DNA from: Mactra quadrangularis
Taxonomy: Eukaryota > Mollusca > Bivalvia > Venerida > Mactridae
Reading direction: 5' to 3'
Length of the DNA stretch: 64,000 bases
Assembly: GCA_025267735.1 (NCBI GenBank)
Contig: CM046305.1
Span: 37,035,108-37,099,107, forward strand
Shown: positions 12,201 to 24,300 of the stretch, piece after piece
How the letters are laid out: each line of letters opens with the position of its first letter
How positions within the stretch are numbered: the first letter of the stretch is position 1
Position numbers and translations under genes: made by a program
The notes under the pieces: generated by a model
What the model saw: only the letters and a program-made list of their open reading frames with translations
Told to the model about the DNA's origin: nothing
Databases searched by the model: none

Positions 12201-15200
12201 CTCAATGCGTCAAAGATGTATAGCCGTTGTCAACGCAGAAGGTGGACACACTAGATTCTGATTGTGTTAATTCCAGATTATGGTGACCTATGTTGGTAAT
12301 TGTAAATGAATAAAAGAAGTGAATAAAATGTGTTGTTTTCATGATTGATTATTCTTATAGACTTATTCTAGTATCACTTTAAATATATATTCATAATCAC
12401 ATAGCCGATGCTAAGTTCCTATCTCTGCAAACGTACACTGTTGCGTTAGAAGTTTTGCCTAGTATACATTTAATCATATTGGTCATTTTACAACTGATGC
12501 CTGTTTGTATTAGTTTTACCCATAATGCATCTCTATTAATGGTATCAAAAGCTCTTTGATAATCGATAAATATACTATATAATTTAGATTTTTTGCTAAA
12601 AACTTTTTGAATAACAGAGTGTAAAAGAAATATGGCATCAGCCGTAGAGCGACTCTCTCTAAAACCAAACTGAGATTCGTTAAGTATATTTTCATTTTCA
12701 CACCATGAATAAATACGATTTCTCAACAATAGAGAACATATTTTACCAACAATATTAACAAGAGTTATTCCCCTGTAACAGTTCGGGGATGACTTATCTC
12801 CCTTCTTAAAGATAGGTATAATATTACCCTTACACCATGACTTCGGGTAATTACAAGAATCAAATATAACATTAAATATAGTACATAGATATGGTGCAAT
12901 AAAATCCTTAGTATCAATAAAAAAGTCTGCAACAATACATTCATTATCACAACTTTTAAAACGTTTTAACATAGATATAGTCTTAATGACCTCATCAACA
13001 GAAATCGGTTTGTCTAGATCATCTACAGAAAGTGGTTCATCTCTAGTATTTGAATAATCCTCACTTCTAAAATTACCATGTGTTTCGTTCGATGTATTTT
13101 CGAAAAAATCTTTAAATTCATCTATAGTTATGTTTTCGTTAGTGTTTGATGATTTAGTTTTATAAGTAAACTTTTTGATATATTTCCAAAATGCCCTTGG
13201 TGAACGTTTACTCATACTCGAGAACTTCACTTTTTCAGAGTAATAAAATTTATGCTTGGCATGCCTTTTTATTTTAATATAATTTTTTCTAGATTGCATA
13301 AAAATTAACTTATTAGCATCAGACTTATCAACATGGTATGCTCTTTTTGCTTTATAAAACATAGATTTAGACTGCCTACAGGTCTCGTCAAACCATGGTG
13401 ATTTCCTATGCTTGGTTTTTGGTTTATTACTAAAAGTATGCCCAAAACAATTAAAAGATATGTCATAAACAACATTTGAGAACTTGTCAATACATTCATC
13501 AATATCAAAACTGTTAGACAATAATTTATTATTAATATCATCAAAAATGTGTGCATGTGTATATACATTGTTTAACAATTCATCTTTCCGGGATGGATCC
13601 CATTGTATTTTAGTATAAACAGAAGACACTTTATCGTCTGGAAGGAAATTTGTACATAAAGAAAAAACAACAGGACAATGATCTGAAAATTCGGTCATGT
13701 CTAAAACATCCATGTAAGTTATATATTTAAAACATTCAGCGCTAGTAATTACATAATCAACTAGACTTGAGACAGTGCGACCTTGACATTGACCATAAAA
13801 AGTACAACTTCCGTCTTCCAGACGACCATTAACAATAAATAAATCGTTTTCTTTACATATGTTAAGCAATTTTGTACCAAAATTGTTTGTGATTTTATCC
13901 TGGTTTGATCTAGCAGGTAAATTTGTGCTAGCACAGTTTATAGAAGGTATATCAATGTATCTATCAAGGTTAATATTTTGTATGAAGTCCGGTAAATCAC
14001 TCGTCCGTGAATTTAAATCACCAGTAATAAAAACATCACCTAGTTCACTAAATCTCCTAATATCGGAGTTCAAATGATCAAACATGTCATATTGAAATAA
14101 AGTAGAGTTTGAGTTCCTGTATAGTTTGGAATCTTCAGGTGGGAGATAACAAATACAAACATAAATATCATTAATAGAATGACATATTGATTTATTTATT
14201 TTAAACCATATTATTCCTTTAGAATCAGTTTCCACCAATTGAATATAATCTTTTAAATTTTGTTTATAATATATTACAACACCACCACTATTTCTTCGTG
14301 ATCTATGGTTAAACTTAGGACGAGGACAATTAAAATAACTGTAACCGTCTATATTTATGTTGGATGATTCACTCGTCCATGTTTCAGTGAATAAAAGAAT
14401 ATCATAAGATGAGATATATTTAAGGAAATCACTATCATTTAGCTTGGTGTTGATACCCTGTACATTCCATAACAGGAAATTCAAATGATTCTCAGTAGAA
14501 TCCTAACTGTAACCAGAGGTTGATACGGTATCTACTGTATACATCTTGTTGTTGATATATAACTTGTCGTAGGAAAGATATGCTGTTTTGTTGTCATTTT
14601 TAGCTTTAATCATGACTGGTATAAGAACTTTACGGCGTTCCTGTATAGCTTTTGGATATTGCTCACTGACACGAATCTTCAACTGTTGACTAGAAGTGTT
14701 ATCATTGTTACATTTCCACCAGTCAGCAACATTCTTTTTAATCAGTTGCTTATCAGGATAATGATTGAATTTTACAACTACTGGTCTTATTTTATTATGT
14801 TGATACCGGTTACCTAACCTGTGTGCTCGTTCAATCTTTATAGTATCACGTGCATCATACATTTTTAACACATTTTTACAATAGTCAATGATTAAATCAC
14901 TACAATTTTCAGATCTTCTATCACTATCGTTGTTAGGTTCAGGAAAGCCAAAAAATAATAAATTGTCTCTCATTGATCTGGACTTAATATCGTTCATTTC
15001 TTCAGGAATATTTTTCAGAGATTTTAGCTCATTTTCCAATTTGTTTACTCTTTCACGTTCTAGTTTGATGGATTTATCAAGATCTTCACAAATTTGAGTG
15101 TCGTAAGCCCTGCTGGCCTCAAGATCATTCAGTTTAGATTTGGTTTCACGTGAAGACAATTCAAGGGATGTAACTCTAGTATCAAGAGATGTTAATTTAT

Positions 15201-15305
15201 TAGTGATGGTTGATAACTGATCTTCAATACGATCTAACTTTGATAAGCGCTTGTCCATAGCATTAAGTTTCTCAATGATAATTTGTTGAAATGAATCACT
15301 ATTTA

Positions 15306-15353
<48 letters not shown>

Positions 15354-18300
15354 GAGAAGGAGGAGGAAGAAGAAGAGGAGACGACTGAGAAGAATTGTAA
15401 CTTTGTTGTTGTTGTTGTTGTTGTGGCATCATTTGAGATTGTGGAGTATAAAATGTACCCACTGGTGTCTGGTAGTTATTCATCATAGACGTATTTGACA
15501 TATTCATAGGTTGAATGTAGTTAGGAGTTGACATGTTGTTTGGAATTGTAGAAGGAGTATTAGACGTTGATTCACTTGGAGATTTATTATTAGATGGTCT
15601 TTTTTCTGGTATAGTGTCATTCTCTGGTGAAGACAGTGGTCTTTTACTCTTTTTATTTTTCTTTGCCGGCATTGAAATATCAATGTTTTCAATAATTCAC
15701 TATCAACATTCAGTTGTATTGACAATAATGTTTATATACTGTAGTAATCAGCTGACCTACACGATGTACAGAGCGGGTAAGTCAAGCGTGACGATTCACG
15801 GGACATAAGTTGTCCGATATAACTAGTTATTGCACTTTGACCTTTACAATACACAAATGTCTTTGCTTTATCGAGTTTAAACTTCAAAATAAATAATTTC
15901 AGAATTTCATAATTATGTTCTTCAGAGTTTGATACCTAAGTTCCGATGTATAGTTTCTCAAATTAAAGTCCAAAATAATCACAAATGTAAGAGTATTATC
16001 ACAAAATATAAAATTTTATCGTCAGCTCAATATTTATGTCCTTCACCATTAACCGGAACCGGAAGTCAATGCTTCATACGTCGGTTTGGGCTTACGACGA
16101 CGAAGTGAGCACTAACTACACTCATTAATTTTACTATCGTTGACGATATGAATTAAAACTGTGAATTCAAAGTAGCAACACAATCATGCAACACTTAAGA
16201 GAGGCTCAATCGTTACTACTTGGCATTTGTCCTGGCCGTGACAAACCCGATTGAGCTCAAAGAGGAAGAAGCAATGGTATTCGGTACATTTACTAAAAAA
16301 TAATGGCATTTATATCTCCCTGAGTAGATGAATAGAAGTTTTGTAACCTGGTGATAGTTTTTATACGGATCTGCCTGCTCCCTAAATATACATGTAAAAA
16401 ATCTGAAAACCGGACCTGGCCCGGACTGAACAAAAAGTCCGGTTTTCAGACGATTCCGGTTTTCAGAGGTTTATACAGAATCACAAATTAAACTCAGCTA
16501 TAGGTTTTCTTTTTCTACATTAAAAGGATGGCTCAGCTATATCTTAATTTATTTTTCATTAAAGTTTGGTCAATTTGGTTTGGTAAGTATAAATTAATTG
16601 AAAAAAGATAAAATTGAAACAATAACTTTTCTTTAATTACATGTACATGTTAGCAATAGACTTGAAATGCATTCAAATAAATAAACGATAAATGTGGATG
16701 CTATTCTCATTTTAAATAATGCATATAAACACATAGCAACAAAAACAACGTCATATAAACATGTAATGTTTTCCAATATCTTACTCAAAATAGAAAAAGA
16801 TAGTCATTATTATTTCCTTACAATTAACAAACTTTTGTATACAAATTTTGAATACAAATATGTAGCCTCTTTAATTGTATAAAAACAATATTTGAAATTG
16901 AAATATTTTCACAAATCATATCTCTACAACAATACATGTTTAAACAAAACAAGCATTATAAAAATCCCTAACAATGACAGACAAGTGTTTTTCACACCTG
17001 TATAGATTAATTGCTTGGATATTTAATTAACAATTGACATCTGCTTGAGATTATGATTAACTAACTTTCACAATACACAAATTTTTGACACTTAGCGTCC
17101 GGTTTTCAGAGGATGTTTTATGCATATTTATCATTAGAAGCCATGGTAAAAGGTCCGGTATTCGGAATTCAGAGTTTCCGGTTTTTAGATGATGTTTTTC
17201 AATGCATTTAATAGGGAAAAATATGGGACTTTAAAAATCGTCCGGTTTTCAGAGGGTCCAGTTTTTAGAGTGTGTATAATGTGTACATTGTGGGCAGATC
17301 CCGTGATATGACTCTTCACCTCACTAAAGTTATTCAGTATTATTCAAACAAGAATGGTTATATTATGTTTCCACACCAACTGGTTGGTTTCCAAAAGTAA
17401 GTTATCCCCTGTCAGCTCAAACAACAGTGTTAAGTTAGAGACTCCCACAGAGAGTGTAAGAAAATATACCCTAAACTGGTATGTTGGTAAAAAAAGTGAA
17501 GTACTTTGTATGCTGTAGAAAGGTAAGTAACGCTGACGTATAAGCATTAATCATAATTATTTAAGCTCCATCGAGCAACAAGTGTTTAAATGCATCTCCT
17601 CCGAACCCACTTCCTTGCCTCTCAGTTCTGAGCTAGTAAAATTTGTAATTCAAGGAACCAACGAGATCTGATTTGGATGTGATTAGAACCATACACGGCA
17701 TCTGACTATCAATTAATAACCAGTCCCATCATTCGGTCAAGCTCGCTCAAAAATCGAATATGAAACAATTATATGCTATGCTTGCTAGTATAGCTTTAAC
17801 AGAAATTAAGCAGAAAATATACCAATTATAATAGCATACCTTTAATCACATAATCATGGAATGCATCTTTCACAAATCTTGCTTGATTTTTCACATTATA
17901 TAATTTCTGATAGTTAGTCTCGTTTTCTGTAAATAATAATGGTACATTGGAACCATCAGGACCTGGTCCAAACTCCATTCGGAAAACTCCTGAAATATAT
18001 ATAGTTAATTAGTGATCGCTCAAAATGTCAAACACTTTGAGATATTGCGACTTTGAGCTATCACTTTTTCCATTGGGTTTATTTTTTTACTATTCTTAAC
18101 AAATATAGGCATAATTTAGAAGCTTAATAACAAATCAACATTCAATAACAGTCAACAAAAGTGCATTGGGCTTATACGCCAATAAGGATCATATTTATAT
18201 CGTGTTGCCCCAGTGTTGTCATGGTAACGAGGTTCAAGTAACTTTTTGAAAGACAATCGCCCCGTGAATAATTTAGTCAAGTTGATTTCAGTTAGCTTAT

Positions 18301-21300
18301 ATGTTATAAAACAAGAGCACCTTGAAAAAGCCCTATCACTTTAAGTTGAAAAAGTTGCCAGTTTTTCTCTTATGTCCCAAATCAGGATTGAAAACTGAGT
18401 GAAATTTTTATTTCACACAATAGATTTACAAAATATCGTTGTCTTCAACATGGAATACACAAAATAATTTATCATTCTTCAAATTTATAAAATTTGTCCC
18501 GTTTCACTAGCCTGCCCCACCCCCACCCCTCTCACCCTCAAAACCCAAACATAGAATGAGAAGCCAAAATAAACATCTACCTTCGTCGTGTTCAACTTGT
18601 GAATGTTGTGTAAATAGATTATTTTCACCATCTCTTTTATTATATGTTTCCATTTCTTCAACATATCTATCCATACTATTTAATCTAGCTCTCTGTTGTG
18701 CTTCACCTAATGTTGGATGTTCACATCTTACCAATCCTTCATCTTCTCTCTGTAACATTGGCTTCCAATCTACTGACGACTACAAACACAAAATAATTAC
18801 AAGTATAATGTAGACTCGAAAAAAGCTTAGTCAAGACAACTGTTTATAAAGACAAGTCGATTCATAACAAACCAAGTTGAATGACGCTAAGTCAAGTCAA
18901 ATTAAGATAAAACCAAGGAAAGTAAGGTAAATTGATGCTAATAAAAGTTAACTGAAAATTGTGGCATCATGTTAAATCAAGTCAAGACAAGTAAAAAAAA
19001 AGAAAATAAAAGAAGTTACAATAGTCTTTCGTTCAATACTCGATGTTAAATCAAGCCAAGTAAAACTACATCAAACAAAGTGAAGTAAATTAAGATAAAA
19101 CCAATTAAAGTGAAGTGGAGTAAATTGATGTCAAGCAAAGTTAATTGAAGTAAAGTAAAGTGTGATGACGCCATGTTAAATCAAGTCAAGTCAAGTAAAG
19201 CTACATCAAACAAAGTGAAGTAAACTGAGATAAAATCAATTAAAGTGAAGTGGAGTAAATTGATGCCAAGCAAAGTTAATTGAAGTAAAATAAAGTGTGA
19301 CGACGCCATGTTAAATCAAATCAAGTAAAGTAAAACTGCATCAAGAAAAGTCTAGTCAGATTAAGATAAAACCAAGTAAAGTAAAGTGAAAAAAAAATTG
19401 ATGCCAAGCAAAGCTAACTAAAGTAAAAGTAAAGTGTGGTGAGACCATGTTAAATCAAATCAAGTAATCAAGTCAAGTAAGACTACATCAAGACAATTTA
19501 AATCCATTACATTGAATCCAAAGAAAATTAATCTGATTAACATCTAATTTAAAATTCTCCTAGCGTAAAGTCGCTTCACGTACATGACAAGTTTCCAGTA
19601 GGGATCACGTTCAGCTGACTTTGAAAATAATACATTGCTCAATTTGCAACAAATCATCATATACCAGCTCATGAATAACACACATCGTCATATTACCTCA
19701 GAAAACGTGATTTGAAAATAAAATTTCATAACTCTCGATGCTATTGATAGTGTTTCTGCTATAAAAAAATGCTATGAATAAATTGGTCGACGCAATGGTC
19801 ATCTGAATGTGACCCCTTCTACAAAGTCGACAGATCATACAATAGAGGTCTCCAGGATATCTGGTAACGAAGATTGCATCAAATTAAGCCTCGTAAAGTT
19901 AGAGATAGACAAATTGAACAAAGGGGAAGCCATCTCTAGTCAAGTTGAGTAAATATAAAACATTTGAAATGAATCTAAATAAAATAAAATTTTGTGTGAC
20001 AATGGCATCAGAAAAGGAAAAACAGACAAGCATTTAATTTAACTGACAGAAATCAAAGCACTGGAAGTACTGAATGAACGAATTATTGAAAGTTTGCTTC
20101 CGACTGCAATTATGTGTAAGGAACAGAACCGAGGATAAACAAATGTAGAAGTATCGATCAGCAAGGGAATTTCCTAATAGTAACATTGAATTCTTAAAAT
20201 TGTTCTTACATGACAGTTATCTCCCCATGACCAACAATTTCTGTACCATAACGTTGGTAGTACATGTATAGTTGCCTTGTCAGGGCCTCTGTTAGTGATA
20301 GTATAACGTCCTAATATATCATTAGGGCCTCCTTTACAATACTCTGCTAACACATCAAAATATCTACTTTCATCAAATATTCCTGAAACAATAGTTACAA
20401 AATGGTTAAAAGGGGTAAATCATTTAATAGACCTTGGTCATTATACTACACCTACCAACCTATAAAACATTCATTGAAATGGAAATAGCTCCTCGAAAGC
20501 TCACACGGCAAATCCAGGGATTCCTAATGCGATAAATATACATCTTTCAAGTTAGTGTATTTTCTATCTACCATTGTTTATAGTAGGGCAATAGTCGGTT
20601 CTCAGCGAATGCATTTGCTAAGTACTAGTTAAAGCTTAGATCCAGATATCTAAATCTCAGCATTGGCATTAACTATGTCGACGGACCGCCAATCCTCACA
20701 ATACATAACTTTTATACTAAGATCGACAAGTGTCAAAATAGACACAAAGTTTGTAGTAAAGATTTGTTCTTTCTGTGTCTTCGAAATGTTGATTCCAGGC
20801 AACTGATTATGCATTCTATTCATAAAACATGTTTAGGAACAAACTAGATAATCATTTCAACTCCGCCCCTTTCCCCCAGTTTTTTTAGAAATGTGATTGA
20901 TGATCATGGAATTCATCGAACATTTACGAGTTGATCTCTTGCCAACCGAGGGAAACTGATTACGTGACTCGTATTGTTGCGATCCATTCGATCATCTCGA
21001 CGATAGCTGCGGTTCTCACTAGATCGCCAAACAGTTTACGGAATCACCCGAGTGGTTTTCCGAAAGCGTGGCGATCATCTTACCTGTGTCTAAAAGCTCG
21101 TATTCCGGATCTTTCACTGTACGGCGGGCATTTTCAGCTTCAAGTTTTGCATATGGAAATTCTGCCTGTGGATATTTATACAATGCTTTCATATAGGAAT
21201 GTGTAGGCGTGTTGTCTAGGTAATAATAAAGTTCTTTTACGTCCTCGCCATGGTTACCCTGAAGTAATAAATATATCATATATACAACATATATATCAAG

Positions 21301-24300
21301 GAATAAGTTTGCCTCATTTCATTCAGGTTTTATTTGTTTGCTTAAACACCCAGTGGTATTTATTCGCAACCGCCCGTTGCAAGTGTTTAGCGGATTTTGC
21401 TTAAACCGACGGAGATCACATAGAATCAACCAATAAATTGTCAATTTAGCATTTTGATCATTAAAAGTTTAGTTTTTAGGATGGATTCTATAAAGTCGGA
21501 CATCTTGGGGTTGTGTCAAATAAAGGTCAGTAGATATTTTAGGAATCGTTGTAATGAAAGCTGCAGTCAATTCTTGGGTTGGTCGCAATCATGTGGTGAT
21601 GTGATAATATATGGGAACGACGGCCATTAAATATCAATTTGCGACATCTTTATTTAAAATAATCATTTAGAGGAATGGCATTTTGATGAAGAAGAATGCA
21701 AATAAGGTTTGGCTTTCTAGAAAAAAATGAGACTGATCGTGAAATGTGTATTCGGTTGTGATGCTTCTTGTTCTTAGTAAACAACTGTTTGTTCAGTAGT
21801 TTATTAAAATACTATGCTAAGTAGTATGTCTGATGAATCTAATGGGAAAAAGTCAGTCCTCGTAAGCAGATATTCTGTTGACCGCTGTCGTATAGGATCT
21901 TTTGACAACGCACAGTACGATTAACATCACGACTTGACCCCCTGTGCGATGTCAAGAGATCCTATATGACAGCGTATAGAGCGTTTGTAGAGATTCTGGT
22001 GTTCTAAATAAATGCAGATATATTTAAGGCGCTTTTTGAACCTCTGACTCCCCTAGACACCTGGCAATAGCGTTGTTCTGAACCCTTGCTTTGAAGATCT
22101 CACACCTGAAGCCATCGGATCATTGGCAGCTATGACTCTTAGAGAAATGGCACCATCTAAGAACAAGCTCATACAGTGACAATTTGTTGGTTAAAACTAT
22201 CATTAATTATTCATATAGCTTATACATATATTTATATTGCGTGATTGTAGTCGTTTGGTCAACGATGCTCAATTTTGTCGTCTAGCCTCGAATATATTTA
22301 AGGAAACCCAAGAGAATTCAGTACTGCAAAGGTTGTATGGTAAATTAAGTTAGTTCTAAAAACTGATATGGCACACTAACAATGATCTGTCATATAGATG
22401 CATGAGTATGTATCCGGTGAACATCACCATATTCCTGTACTCAGAGGTTATAAACATTGCAAAAGAATGGTATTACCAACGCGACCGGTGCTATCCAAAA
22501 TTATTAACATATGTGCATATAATCTTTCAAGGATTAAGTATGTGTCGACATCCTCTGTGATGTTAATGAGAGATCTATCTCGTACCCAGAGGTTATCAAG
22601 ATTCTCAATCGAGCCAGTTTCGAGAATCTTGATAGCCTCTGGGAACGAGAATGATGGGAGATTTAATAAAAGTCAATTGAAACTTGGAAACACAAACCTG
22701 ATTCCCAGTAAGTCCATACAATCTTTCTTTTAATATTGGATCTTTGGTGTTCCATAGTGACAAAGCTATACACAATCTACATTGTCTGTCTGTCATACCT
22801 AGTAGTCCATCTTCACCCCATCTGTATGTCCTAGATCTTGACATATCATGAGTAAAATGATTCCAGCTGTAATGTAGAACATAATAAAAGTGTATTAGAA
22901 GCGGGCGTGGTCGAGCGGTAACGACGTTGGACTGGTTATCATGGGATAGCAAGCTCCGCGTTGGTTTGAATCTCATCGAAACCCTATCCCATTGTTTCCT
23001 TGAGTAAGAAACTTTATCCTACTAGCTCAGTACTGGGGGACCAGGAATTGGACTCGAAAGTGATTAATATAAGTTGTAAGAACTTGTTTTACAATCGTGC
23101 TGAAATAAATTAGTATAGACTAAGTGTATAACAATATATCTGATGAAATACTTGGAGCATATATATTACTGTTTTATCAGTAAAGCTACAGTCCCATAAA
23201 CATAAAAATAACCGTGAGGGCACCGTACGGGCGCCGTGTGATAAAGCTCCGCAACATGCATATCTTCCAACTACGACTCCGTACGGGTGTGTTGTTTTGT
23301 ACCATGTGCGTACCGTCACCTTGATACGCAATGCTTTCCACGGCCTACGACTGTCTGCACGTACGGGTACGCAACAAGCCACGATTTTATGGGACTGAGG
23401 CATTAGTGTTATGGAATTTCATTTGTGGTTTGTTACTTCAGAGGAAGTCCTGATTTTTTGTTTCAAAAAAACTCTAAATAAACTAAACAAAATACAGGAA
23501 AGCGTGAAGTTCCAAAGATCGATATATCGCGGATTTAGCACAAAACGATCGTAACTCAATATAAGAAAAGAGTGAGTTACGACCGTTTTGCGCTTAACCC
23601 GCATTCTCGTATATACACGAATATATATGTATGTATCTATATATGGGGAAAAACTGGTCTGACTTATTGTAATTTTACCAAAGTTTGAAAAAATCGATGT
23701 TTGTGGCAAAAAGACGGAAAACGTATTAAATTATCCTTCAGCATCTGTATTCAAGATGCTTGTTAAGTATGTAAAGTATCCGACCTATAAACATTTATAC
23801 AGCGCCCTCCAAATGTCTTAGACAACATTATATTCTTAGGGTAAGCCGAATTTCATTAACCCATGAAAAAGACATTTGAACTTTATGGTGGCATATTTCT
23901 GCCATCAGATAAGCACATAACTAACTAGTTAATTATGTAGTTATCTGATGGCACAAATATGCCACCATAGAACTGACATTCTGACTGACTACCTCAGCCA
24001 TCTTCTACGAAGATAAACTTCGTATATCTTCGTAGATGATCGCTGAGGTGGTTCCGAATGCTGAAATGACTCCAATTAAGTATTGGGGAGTTTCTTATCA
24101 AATGATTCAAACTTAATAGCATTAGAACTTCGCGATCAGATTTTTTTTCAAATGTCCATTTATCTAAGAGCTTTTTGAAGGACCCTGTACAACACAAGAA
24201 AATGTTGTTACGTGTCATTTAACTTTACTACCGTCCTTGGTACATGTAGTAGTATTATACATTTTTCACGTAAGAGAACGTGTGGGAAAAGAAAAAAGTC

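Larger units (their letters stand above)
9480..15740 (-). mobile_element. non-LTR retrotransposon (LINE) with ORF1 and ORF2, interrupted by a Tc1 element
   Basis: Minus strand: ORF1 (14503-15672), an 18-bp gap, then ORF2 (14484 down to 9684, split by 11064-12462). The 3' region ends near 9480 in short AT-rich TAATAAACATATATAACAT-type repeats rather than a long poly(A). The 5' end is not fixed; 15673-16250 may be 5' UTR. An endonuclease plus reverse transcriptase ORF2 and a coiled-coil RRM ORF1 indicate an L1/CR1/I-type LINE; I cannot place the clade. It has the same orientation as the host hydrolase gene and lies in its intron 6. Confidence 0.85.

Noticed and set aside
15291..15498. poly-Val and poly-Leu plus-strand ORFs
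   Set aside because: Antisense of the CAA-encoded poly-Gln tracts of LINE ORF1.
22605..22976. 123-codon ORF as one uninterrupted exon
   Set aside because: Only 22698-22866 belongs to the hydrolase; clear GT and AG boundaries and family matches set the exon ends.
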